A stretch of DNA of 64,000 nucleotides from Natrinema salinisoli (GTDB lineage: Archaea; Halobacteriota; Halobacteria; Halobacteriales; Natrialbaceae): positions 3,720,001 to 3,784,000 of the forward strand of contig NZ_CP084469.1 in assembly GCF_020405205.1 (NCBI RefSeq), in the 5' to 3' direction. The notes beneath the pieces were generated by a model. That model was not told the origin of the DNA. It made no database searches and was given only the letters and a program-made list of their open reading frames with translations. Below, piece after piece: positions 35,345 to 43,383 of this stretch. A program made the translations under genes and the position numbers. Each line of letters starts with the position of its first letter. Within the stretch, counting starts at the first letter, position 1.

Positions 35345-35476
35345 TCAGAAGACGACGACCCAGACGTGGCCGCAGTGCTGGCACTCGAAGGTCGTTCGGA
35401 GTCCGTCGTCGGTGACCGCTCGATCGGTCACGTCACAGGGGCTGGACAGACACTCCGGGCAGAGGGTATCGGGCAT
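35345..35476 (-). CDS. 43-residue CPxC zinc-ribbon protein
   Basis: A very short protein with two knuckles, CPEC at residues 6-9 and CQHCG at residues 33-37, about 24 residues apart, plus one extra Cys. The spacing is that of a zinc ribbon. ATG at 35476. It lies downstream of the other zinc protein at 35560-35793 on the same strand with an 83-base gap. Likely nucleic-acid or protein binding; unidentified. Confidence 0.6.
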   Translation of the reverse strand: MPDTLCPECLSSPCDVTDRAVTDDGLRTTFECQHCGHVWVVVF

Positions 35477-35559
35477 TGCTGGTGGCGGGGGTTCGATCGG
35501 GGTGCGGGTTGCTGGCAGCCGATCCGGTATCGGGGGCGGGGACTGCGGTGGGGACGGTG

Positions 35560-35793
35560 CTAGTCACGGTCGCCCTCCAGCGAGCTGGGGGGTATCGTGC
35601 AGCCACAGGGGGAGGCGGTGGCCTCGAGCGGGCCGGTGACGGAGACGACCCAGACGGTGCGGCCGCAGGTGGGACAGTCGGGGAGGGAGGCCTCGAACCG
35701 CTCCATGGCCGTGGCCGTCGAGTACTGCGTCTCGCCGGGTGGCTCGGGTTGTTCGCTGGGCGCGGTGTCGGCAGGGTCGCGATCGTCGGTCAT
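35560..35793 (-). CDS. small zinc-binding protein
   Basis: A 77-residue protein with an acidic, Pro-rich N-terminal half and CPTCG at about residue 40 plus SPCGC at about 63, giving four metal-ligand cysteines. The ATG at 35793 is favoured by a strong RBS (GGAGGT, 5 bases upstream); a GTG at 35865 would extend it. A TATA-like GATATAAAC lies near 35880-35888 on the minus strand. Confidence 0.6.
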   Translation of the reverse strand: MTDDRDPADTAPSEQPEPPGETQYSTATAMERFEASLPDCPTCGRTVWVVSVTGPLEATASPCGCTIPPSSLEGDRD

Positions 35794-36767
35794 CGCGACC
35801 TCCGGGAGCGGCGCGGGCGGCCGTTGTGGGCCAAAGCTGTAGCTGTTCGATGGAGTTGATTCCACTGTCGTGCGGGACGTTTATATCCCGGTAGGATGTA
35901 GGCGGTCATGGCTTTCGAATCCCCAGATGGGATTGGAAGCCAGGTCTCGGGTGCCACTAACACCCGGGGCGTTTCGAAGCGCCCCCACGCGGTTGCATTC
36001 GGAGACCGACTTCCGATTGCATTGTTATCATGAATTGACTTATATCTACTGCTAATTAATGGGGAAGATAGGTCGCAGCGGGTCGATGTACTGGGTGACA
36101 TGGGCTACTGCCCGAGGTAGGTTTCGTGCGGCGCGCTTCGATCTTCTGCGCGTACCTGCTAGAGCCTGACCGAAGCCGGTTGCCGGCTCATGTTGGCACA
36201 AAACCATTTACAATGTCAGCGCGCGCCAGCGATAATCTGTATTTTGGTGTCTGCTCACACTGGATTCACTGCGGCCACAGTGGTTGAAATCTCTTTACTG
36301 AGTGTTTTGCGCGGTATCTGTCAACAGCAGAGTCTTCCTCGACTGTTTCCTGTAGGCCCATAGACGACTTCTCACGGGTGTTTGGCGACGGCACGGTCGG
36401 TGCGAATGAGTTGAGGATTGTTCACAGGGCAGAATCATTCCTAGAATTAAAAGCAATAGTTGCTGACCAGCCAACGGAGTAAATCGCAATACGGCGGCGC
36501 TTCAAGACCGTTCTGTAACCCCTCTACGATAGCTTGATTATCATGTTTGAAAGCGTCTCGAGATACTCTAATGACATGTTGACTGTCACTATCCCATACC
36601 TATATATGGTCTAAATCTTCTGGTTACTATCAGCATCCGCGACGAACGGGACGGAAAGCGCAGGCGCGCAGATGGCCCCCTGGCCCCGTGCGCCACTTGA
36701 CCCAATCAGATGGGTTGAAATAAGTTTTCCTACCGTTCACGCCGGTGCTGTACGGTGGTTCAAAACT
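35794..36767. other. long low-coding stretch before pilin genes
   Basis: About 970 bases without a gene I can support. The left edge holds the promoter and leader of the minus-strand zinc gene. The middle (36050-36650) has only short open frames, none with a recognisable product or good RBS; it may be decayed mobile DNA but I could not identify a transposase. At the right edge a TATA-like GAAATAAG (about 36718-36725) precedes the first pilin gene, and ACCCA-ATCAGA-TGGGT (about 36702-36717) is a small inverted repeat next to it. Confidence 0.5.
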
Positions 36768-37163
36768 ATGGACGCAAAACGAATCAGATCGAAGCTGATC
36801 GGAAGCGAAGACGAACGAGCAGTATCGCCAGTTATCGGTGTAATCCTTATGGTCGCTATTACGGTCATTCTCGCGGCCGTGATCGCAGCATTCGTGCTTG
36901 ATCTTGGTCAAAGCCAAAGCGCAAGTGCTGCTGCTGGTGTCGAATTTGATGCCAGTAGTGGTGATGTCACGATCACCTATATTAGCAGTGATCGGATTGA
37001 TGACGGTACTTCCCTGGATATCCAACAAGATTCGGGAGGTTGTGACGGAGAATCTCTGAGCAGTGTTGGTGACTCAGTAACTTGCTCCCATAGTGATGAG
37101 TCAGTGACTGTGGTCGGGACATACCAAGGAGAGCAGACGGTTGTCGCAAGCTGGGAACCCTGA
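36768..37163 (+). CDS. archaeal type IV pilin (PilA-like), copy 1
   Basis: A 131-residue adhesion-pilus subunit precursor. Residues 17-44 carry the class III signal and H-domain, RAVSPVIGVILMVAITVILA and onward, processed by PibD just before the hydrophobic segment, which then packs the pilus core. The C-terminal 75 residues are polar, with two cysteines that may pair. The first 42 residues from the Arg before AVSPVIG are identical to those of the next gene. ATG at 36768 with GGTGG upstream; the stop overlaps the next ATG by one base (TGATG). Confidence 0.9.
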   Translation: MDAKRIRSKLIGSEDERAVSPVIGVILMVAITVILAAVIAAFVLDLGQSQSASAAAGVEFDASSGDVTITYISSDRIDDGTSLDIQQDSGGCDGESLSSVGDSVTCSHSDESVTVVGTYQGEQTVVASWEP

Positions 37164-37627
37164 TGAGATCGAGTCGACAATCTACGGAAGATCAGGATGA
37201 CCGAGCAGTATCACCAGTTATCGGTGTGATACTCATGGTGGCAATTACAGTCATTTTAGCCGCTGTGATTGCTGCATTTGTCCTTGATCTTGGCCAGAGC
37301 CAGAGTGCAAGTGCTGCTGCCGGTGTCGACTTCACCGAGAACGGTGACGAAGTCACCGCTCAATTAGTTCAGATCGATAGAGCGGACAACATCTACGTGC
37401 GGGCCACGGATAATAACGGAGACACGAGATGGATCGGACCCGATGATCAGGAGGTAGACAAATCTAGTCGTAATGCGTGGTCCGTTGGAAACTCTGTTAC
37501 AGTCGACACATCTAGCCCCGGGTCTGGCGATCTAAGCGGTTGGAGTGGCAGTGGTGGTACCATCGAATCCATTACTGTCATCGGAGATCTCGACAATCAG
37601 GATACCGTTATCCAGAGCTGGGACTAA
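37163..37627 (+). CDS. archaeal type IV pilin (PilA-like), copy 2
   Basis: A 154-residue pilin precursor. Its class III signal and H-domain begin at residue 14 and are identical over 42 residues to copy 1, while the surface-exposed C-terminal domain (about 95 residues, Gly/Ser/Asp-rich) is unrelated in sequence. The shared H-domain would let both subunits enter one filament; the different tails would change its surface. Co-translated with copy 1 through a TGATG junction. GC is low for this genome. Confidence 0.9.
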   Translation: MRSSRQSTEDQDDRAVSPVIGVILMVAITVILAAVIAAFVLDLGQSQSASAAAGVDFTENGDEVTAQLVQIDRADNIYVRATDNNGDTRWIGPDDQEVDKSSRNAWSVGNSVTVDTSSPGSGDLSGWSGSGGTIESITVIGDLDNQDTVIQSWD

Positions 37628-37906
37628 TTAACAAGCGGATCTCATTTTTTCTGCGGTCATTCTAAAGAATTGAGTCTCCTTAGGTACGCCCGACTGTAGT
37701 CGATGAATCGATAGAGATCCTCCTCGACACGCTTTACGGATCAATTTCCGGTGGTCTGAATTGAGTTGAAATTGTAAGAATACTGATTGGATATTGTTAT
37801 AGTGAAACCGTCCTTGTGTCAGAATAGTGTGGTCTGAAATTGACACTTGAATAAGAGAGTGACACAGCCGCTTGACTATGTATTATAGTAATTTAGACCC
37901 CATGTC
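37628..37906. other. AT-rich spacer between convergent pilin and GT-C genes
   Basis: About 280 bases with no supported gene. The pilin message and the opposite-strand membrane gene converge here; T-rich stretches at 37647-37651 could terminate the pilin operon. Confidence 0.4.
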
Positions 37907-39820
37907 CTATAGTATTATTTGAAGCACAAATTCGTCGGTGGGGCCATAAAACAAAAACGCAAACACGGCCATGAGAATGGTAGTGAGTCCACTCCCCAAA
38001 CCCAACAGGATCGCACCAACGGACTCATTCAGTCGGTCGAACGCCGCGAAGAGACTCCACAGCATGGCTCCGCTCGCGACTGCGAGGCTGAGGAGCGCGA
38101 TTCCCTGTATTGTCTCGTCGGCAGTGTAATTCTGTATCACGACGGCGATAAGGATGAGTTGTCCGCCGATGAAAACGGTTCCAGCGTAGCTAAACGCGAG
38201 CCACAGTGGTCGCTCCGACACTGTCGCACGCACCCATCGAAGACGGGCAATGGCATAGATGGCGAGCGGGAACAATGGGTACACGTATCGGACAGTGAGC
38301 ATTGCATGGAGCGGTAATCGGTAGATGTACAGTAGCGTGATCAGAACGCCGTAAATTACGACAAATACGTCGGCGGCAAAGACCGGTCTAGATCTAAAAG
38401 CAGGAGACGCACCTCCGATTACCCTGTTGACTACGGCCCGGATGGCGACGACGGGTGCAGCTACCAGTGCGCCCGCGATCGGGAGCGCCTCGAGGAAGGC
38501 GACGTTGATCGCGAGCCCAGTCGCACCCGGTGATGAAAACTCGAGATACCCGCTCCGAACGAACGTGTGGTACAGTCGACTCGGGTCCCGCTGGATCGCC
38601 TCGAGGCCGTGGGAGAGAAACTGCGTGAAGAGCAGTGCCCTGTCGATGGTACTGATGAGTGGCGCTGCGGCGTCCCCTATGGAACTACTGAGAATGGCAT
38701 CGACGATTCCGCCACCGCCGGCTCCGGTACTCCCACCGCCCGACGTACCCGCCGTTCCGCCTCCGGTCACCCGTGCTCCGACCGCGTCGCTGCCGTACCG
38801 GTCGAGCATCCGCGGCGGCGTGAACGGACCGCCGGAGATCAGGTAGTTCGTCAGGAAAAACGGAAGCAACGAGACGAGAAAGCCCGCTGCAACCGTCGCG
38901 AGCGTTCGGATCCCGTTTTCCCGTGCAGTGACGAAGTCCGCGACGACGATAGCGATGAGGAGAACGATCCCCTCGGCGGCGTTCAACCACGCGGTGAGGC
39001 CCACCGGAACGTAGGCGGCGGCCCTGTATCGCCGATACGTCGCGATCCGGTCGGTCTCTCGGCTTCGGTAGAGACAGAAGAGGGTGAGCAACGCGAACAG
39101 AGCGGTCAGAACGTGTCGCTTCGGGATCGTCGCCCAGAGCAGTGCCGGTGATGCGACCCCGGCCGCGACACCGGCCGCGAGCCCGATATCAGCCGAACAG
39201 ATCCGCGAGAGAAGCCGATAGACGACGACCGCGGATCCGGCGGCGGCGACGAGCGTCGCGAGCTGGAGCGCGAGATACGCGAGGTGATCGACCAGCAACG
39301 GCGTCGCCACGTACACGCTGCCGCCGAAACTGGCGAGAGCTACGACACCGCCGACGAGATGACCCAGTTCGCGACGGTCCACCAGTCGCCCGCCGACGCT
39401 GACGGTAGCGAACATCGAGAGACTCCACAGTGCCGCGAGAGCGATGCGAACGTCCGCGACCGCAGCGATCCCGTCCAGCACCCAGAGGAACGGGAGCGCG
39501 AAGACGATGTGCGCGAAGTTCCGGGGGTACGCCTTTCCGTCGTACTCGGCCATCCCCGGCGTCTCGAGCGTCTCGCCGTACGTCGGCGTATCCACGTGGA
39601 GGTGCCCCTCGCTCAGCGCGACGAGCCCGTTGGCGACGGTCAGGTTGTCGTTGATCGAGTAGGTCGTCCGCCAGAGTACCATCGCCGCGGTACACGTGAG
39701 CAGAAAGACGAATCCGCCGCCGTAATCCCCGAACACGAGCCGTCCGAGGCGACGGGCGACGACGCCCGCTCGGCCCGTAGATTCGTCGAGCGCGTCGCGA
39801 TACTGTGATCGGTAGCTCAC
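37907..39820 (-). CDS. large polytopic membrane protein, GT-C glycosyltransferase-like
   Basis: A 637-residue protein with about 12-13 helices. The pattern of a first helix, then an extracellular loop with charged residues (SEGHLHVDTPTYGETLETPGMAEYDGKAYPRNFAHIVF), then many helices resembles GT-C enzymes that use dolichol-phosphate sugars. A Gly/Ser-rich external loop occurs at about residues 350-375. I see no decisive catalytic motif, so this class is a fold-level guess. The GTG start overlaps the upstream gene's stop (GTGA), so it is coupled to the 169-residue exported protein. Near pilins and lipoproteins, glycosylation of surface proteins is a plausible job. Confidence 0.6.
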   Translation of the reverse strand: MSYRSQYRDALDESTGRAGVVARRLGRLVFGDYGGGFVFLLTCTAAMVLWRTTYSINDNLTVANGLVALSEGHLHVDTPTYGETLETPGMAEYDGKAYPRNFAHIVFALPFLWVLDGIAAVADVRIALAALWSLSMFATVSVGGRLVDRRELGHLVGGVVALASFGGSVYVATPLLVDHLAYLALQLATLVAAAGSAVVVYRLLSRICSADIGLAAGVAAGVASPALLWATIPKRHVLTALFALLTLFCLYRSRETDRIATYRRYRAAAYVPVGLTAWLNAAEGIVLLIAIVVADFVTARENGIRTLATVAAGFLVSLLPFFLTNYLISGGPFTPPRMLDRYGSDAVGARVTGGGTAGTSGGGSTGAGGGGIVDAILSSSIGDAAAPLISTIDRALLFTQFLSHGLEAIQRDPSRLYHTFVRSGYLEFSSPGATGLAINVAFLEALPIAGALVAAPVVAIRAVVNRVIGGASPAFRSRPVFAADVFVVIYGVLITLLYIYRLPLHAMLTVRYVYPLFPLAIYAIARLRWVRATVSERPLWLAFSYAGTVFIGGQLILIAVVIQNYTADETIQGIALLSLAVASGAMLWSLFAAFDRLNESVGAILLGLGSGLTTILMAVFAFLFYGPTDEFVLQIIL

Positions 39821-40326
39821 TCTTCGACCTCCACCGTGATATTTCGACTGACGAGCGTCCGTTCGACGGTGGTCTCGTTTTCCGTGCCGTGGTAGGTGAG
39901 ACTCAGTTCCGCGTCGTACTGGTCTTCGGTGACGCGGTCCGGGTCGACAGTCGTTTTCGGAATCGACAGTGTGGTCCGTTCCGGCGACTCCTCGCTCACT
40001 GTCGTCGTCGACAGGGACGTAATTCCGAGTTCACCGATGCTGATCTCGTACGTGAGTCGTACGCATCCCCGAATATCGGTCGTACGTACGTCGGCGTCGG
40101 GCACGGATAGCTTCCAGACCTCGGCCCCGAACTCGGAGCGGGTGAGGGTCGCGGACTCGGGAAGAGACGACGACTGGACCACCGCAGTCCCCTGGTCGGA
40201 GAGCGCACCGCCTTCACAGGGACTGTCACGGCTCGTAAAGTCCACCGGCACGAAGGGACCCGAAGTGAATACCGTCGCAGTAATAACTCCGATGACGACG
40301 AGCGACACGACCCGGTGCCCGATCAT
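39817..40326 (-). CDS. exported/membrane-anchored protein coupled to GT-C-like gene
   Basis: A 169-residue protein with one N-terminal hydrophobic segment (VVSLVVIGVITATVFTSGPF) serving as signal or anchor, and an exported beta-rich domain with two cysteines and N-x-T sequons near the end. The stop overlaps the next start as GTGA, so the two products are made in step. Upstream, 40327-40400 is AT-rich and probably carries the promoter. No family recognised. Confidence 0.6.
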   Translation of the reverse strand: MIGHRVVSLVVIGVITATVFTSGPFVPVDFTSRDSPCEGGALSDQGTAVVQSSSLPESATLTRSEFGAEVWKLSVPDADVRTTDIRGCVRLTYEISIGELGITSLSTTTVSEESPERTTLSIPKTTVDPDRVTEDQYDAELSLTYHGTENETTVERTLVSRNITVEVEE

Positions 40327-40677
40327 ACTGATCCTCTATATCGAAGTCGGTGAAATAAATATGTTGATACGACGAAAGCGCGCGAAAATTTGCTACGAGA
40401 CTCCTGTTTTCTTCGATAGTAGAAAATCTAATATCAAATATCCGTAGTTAATTACAAATATCTCATCCATAGAATTCGACGACGAAGGCGCGGAAATCAC
40501 GTAGATCAGCTGTTCGATCGGGCTCGTCGGTCTCGCACTCCGTACAATGGTGTCTGATACAGCGGCCCTCAATGACACCCCTGTCTCGGTTAGATGCCAG
40601 CGTATGATCGATACGCGAGAGCCGAACCGGAGAGTAGCGGTCGTCGCTTCTCTACGTTACGATCGGACTCCGAGGAG
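40327..40677. other. spacer with AT-rich promoter-like part
   Basis: About 350 bases between two minus-strand genes. Bases 40340-40470 are AT-rich with several TATA-like stretches and probably hold the promoter for 40326-37907. The remainder shows only short frames with no recognisable product. Confidence 0.5.
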
Positions 40678-40896
40678 TCACTGTCCATTCCGTCTGGGAT
40701 TCTCTCTCCCTCCCTTTTCACCCTCGAAGACTTCTTCTTCGTCGACGACCCGCGGAGCCGGCTCCGGACACGAACAAGCGTTGTGCGGACTGACCGGTCG
40801 CACCGTCCCGTCCTGGCACGCCCACACGGTAAACAGTTCGCCGCAGTCGTTACAGATCCCAGCCGCCTTCTCCCTGTCTTCGTTCGTTGGTGTCAC
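40678..40896 (-). CDS. small Cys-rich conserved haloarchaeal protein
   Basis: A 72-residue protein with CNDCGELFTVWACQDGTVRPVSPHNACSC, giving a CxxC and a CxC pair about 27 residues apart, a likely zinc site, then a charged tail. The pattern (CxxCG, TxWxxxDGTxRP, CxC) recalls a common family of tiny haloarchaeal proteins of unknown role. Start GTG at 40896. Same strand as its neighbours but separated from both. Confidence 0.6.
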   Translation of the reverse strand: MTPTNEDREKAAGICNDCGELFTVWACQDGTVRPVSPHNACSCPEPAPRVVDEEEVFEGEKGGRENPRRNGQ

Positions 40897-41077
40897 AGGA
40901 TTGATCTCACTCGCAGTACCATGTCAACAGTCCCCAGACGGAAAGTATTCGGGGTCGGGTTCGTACGGTAGTCCGTCGCTACGACGATCGATACGCGACC
41001 CTCTCCCCTCGAGACACGGCCACCCTTCGAAAACCCACGTCCCGCGTCCAGTCTCGAGGCGACAACCCGCCCCAGCG

Positions 41078-43162
41078 TCAGAGCTTCTCGGCGTCGCGAG
41101 CCTGCTGGGAACGCCGATCGGCCTGCTCGAGTCTGTTCGCCGCTGCGTTCGAGAGCGAGTCCGGAATCTCACCCTCCGCCTCGGCGAGTCGCGTCGTCAC
41201 TCGCTCGAGGCGGTCCCGGACGGCCTCGAGTTGCTTGTCGGCGTTGCCGCGGTCCTCGTCGCGTGCGCGCTCGGCCGCCCGCTGTGCGGACTCGGCGACG
41301 GCCGCGAGGGCGCGCTCGAGCCCGTTGACGGCGTTCGACGACCCGTCGTCATCGTCGTCGTCATCGTCGGAATCACCATCGGTCCGGGATTCGACCGCCG
41401 CCCGCGTCTCCTCGGCGATCTCCGCGACGAACTCCGAGAGGGACGCCTTCCCGGTCTCGGGTCGCTCGATTCGAACCCCCGAATCCGAATCCGGATCGGG
41501 GTTGACGCGATACGCACCGACGGCGTCGTCGCCGTCTCGCACCTCGGTCGTGTAGGCCCCGCCGTCGTGGACGTAGACGGCGTCGGTCCCGTCCGACGGC
41601 GACTCGTACAGCCGCCCGGCGAAGTCGTCCTCGACGGCGACCGCCGAGAGATCGGTCGACGCCGACTCGTCGCCGAGTTCGACTTTCGTCGCCCGATCGC
41701 GAGCGACCAGCGGAATCTCGCCGTCGACACCGGCGGCCGTCGTCGCCCCGTCGTCCGAAACGGTGACCCGCTCGCTGTGCGGCGCTTTTCCGGCCCCGTT
41801 GACCGTCAGCCGGTGGTCGCCGGCCGGCACGTCCTGTGCGACCGCAACCCCGCCGAACGTCGGGACCGCCTCGGGCTCGCTCTCGAGGAGGACGACCGAC
41901 TCGAGGCTCGACTCGACCGTGGTCAGCCCCTCGTCCTCGGGAGCGTCCTCGCTCGCGACCGCGTCCGTGACGCGGCTGACGACGGTATTGATCGGGGCCG
42001 CGTCGCCGATGGCGTCGTATCGATCGGCCAGTTCGGCCCGGTGGTTGGGGACCGAGATGTCCGCGGCCGGGTTCTCGTAGCGGGGCTGGCTCCACGGGGT
42101 CCCCGTCGTCGTGAGGTGGCCGGCGAGCGCGTCTTCGACCAGGTCCGGAACGGCGAACTCGAAGCTCAACTGCGGCCCGGTGAACTCCGCGATGTGTTCG
42201 CGCTCGGTGCTCGGAACGAGTTCGTACTCGATGTCGGCGTCGCCCGACCGCTCGCCGTGCTGGAAGACGAGTCCCGTTTCGCGGGTCGGGAGGTCCGTCG
42301 GCGGCGACGTCAGCGCGTCGAGCGATCGGACGGTTATGTCGCCCGAGATGAGCGACTCCTGCGTGACGGACGGCAACTTCTCGTGTTCGTAGATCGGCTC
42401 GCCCTCGTACTCCGGGACGACGTAGGGAAGCTGCGAGCCCTCGTCCCGCGGCAAGCCGTACGCCAGCGGGTAGTCGGCGAGGTCCTCGATCCCCTCGATC
42501 GCCGTGTTCGTGATGTCCGCGAACAGGTCCCCGTCGGGGAGCCGCTGAAACCGATCGGCGACGTCGTTGACGGACAGTGCGCTCGAGTGCGAGCCCAGTT
42601 CCGAGAGGATTCGCGGAACCATCTCGGGGTCGGGATCCAGAAACTCGTTGTTGGGGACCTTCCGGGAGTGGGAACTGGCGACGTACAGCTGGGGCTCGTC
42701 GGTCTCCGTATCGACGAAGACGTGCAACACTTCCCAGTCGTGCCAGTGGAAGTTGGTCGTGAACTGGTCGAACGCCGAGTAACACCAGAACTGGACCACG
42801 GCGAGCGGCGACTCCTCGTACTCGACGGCGTGGTAGAGGACCGTCGGGTTCGGCGGCTCGCCGTCGCTGTATTGCTCGTGGTAGCCGTCGAAGGCGTCGA
42901 ACCCGTCGACGATCGTCTCGCCGTCACGCTCGCTGGTGTACGGCTCCGGATCCGTCGGGAACCACGGTTCGCGGCTGTCGAAGTACAGCGTCGGGGCGAA
43001 TCGCGTCGCCAACTCGCGAGCCGTCTCGTCGTCGAGCTGGCTCGTCTCGCCGTCGTCGCCCTGTTCGAACGCCGAACAGCCGGCGAGCCCGGTCGCGCTG
43101 AGACCGACGATCGCGCCGAGGACCGTTCGCCGATCCAGGTCGACCGTCGTCTCGTCGGTCAC
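41078..43162 (-). CDS. large Tat lipoprotein with Vps62-like domain and C-terminal coiled coil
   Basis: A 694-residue secreted protein. The twin-arginine DRRTVLGAIVGLSATGLAGC start ends in a lipobox Cys. Residues 50-190 resemble the Vps62/DUF946 fold: RFAPTLYFDSREPWFPTDP, VVQFWCYSAFDQ and HWHDWEVLHVFVD at about 139-151, matching the family's YxP start and HxxDWE pattern. The middle is beta-rich; a run of eight Asp near residue 585-592 precedes a charged coiled coil to the end. The role of Vps62-like domains is unknown; cell-surface binding is a guess. A long opposite-strand frame exists here but has shadow composition. Confidence 0.75.
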   Translation of the reverse strand: MTDETTVDLDRRTVLGAIVGLSATGLAGCSAFEQGDDGETSQLDDETARELATRFAPTLYFDSREPWFPTDPEPYTSERDGETIVDGFDAFDGYHEQYSDGEPPNPTVLYHAVEYEESPLAVVQFWCYSAFDQFTTNFHWHDWEVLHVFVDTETDEPQLYVASSHSRKVPNNEFLDPDPEMVPRILSELGSHSSALSVNDVADRFQRLPDGDLFADITNTAIEGIEDLADYPLAYGLPRDEGSQLPYVVPEYEGEPIYEHEKLPSVTQESLISGDITVRSLDALTSPPTDLPTRETGLVFQHGERSGDADIEYELVPSTEREHIAEFTGPQLSFEFAVPDLVEDALAGHLTTTGTPWSQPRYENPAADISVPNHRAELADRYDAIGDAAPINTVVSRVTDAVASEDAPEDEGLTTVESSLESVVLLESEPEAVPTFGGVAVAQDVPAGDHRLTVNGAGKAPHSERVTVSDDGATTAAGVDGEIPLVARDRATKVELGDESASTDLSAVAVEDDFAGRLYESPSDGTDAVYVHDGGAYTTEVRDGDDAVGAYRVNPDPDSDSGVRIERPETGKASLSEFVAEIAEETRAAVESRTDGDSDDDDDDDDGSSNAVNGLERALAAVAESAQRAAERARDEDRGNADKQLEAVRDRLERVTTRLAEAEGEIPDSLSNAAANRLEQADRRSQQARDAEKL

Positions 43163-43383
43163 GTCGTATCACGACTCCGCTGAACGGTCAGCACTAATAC
43201 ATTATTGAGGAACCCCGTTTCGGACATACCTCTTCATGAGTCTCTCCGCAGAATAATCCTTCTGTCCGACTTAGTCACTAACTGTGTCTTCTTTGATACG
43301 ATGGGCCGCGTCGAATCGATAGTCCGACCGAAACGGCGGACGATCGATCGCACGACGGCCGTCGGATCGGACCCGGACGACCC

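Noticed and set aside
35477-35565. A GTG-started frame between the two minus-strand zinc genes, overlapping the first one's end
   Set aside because: Pro/Thr/Ser-rich with no motif; it overlaps the CPxC protein in another frame, which is better supported.
36295-36489. A 64-codon minus-strand frame in the spacer before the pilins
   Set aside because: No RBS, no TATA box at a useful distance, no recognisable motif. I considered a transposase remnant but could not support it.
37628-37846. A 72-codon minus-strand frame after the pilins
   Set aside because: AT-rich spacer with no initiation signal or homology that I recognise.
40393-40578. A 61-codon minus-strand frame in the spacer at 40.4 kb
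   Set aside because: Lies in AT-rich promoter-like DNA; composition not protein-like.
40547-43183. An 878-codon open frame on the plus strand across the Vps62-like lipoprotein gene
   Set aside because: The minus-strand frame has a Tat signal, lipobox and a domain pattern; the plus frame is Val/Arg/Asp-rich without motifs, as GC-rich antisense frames usually are.
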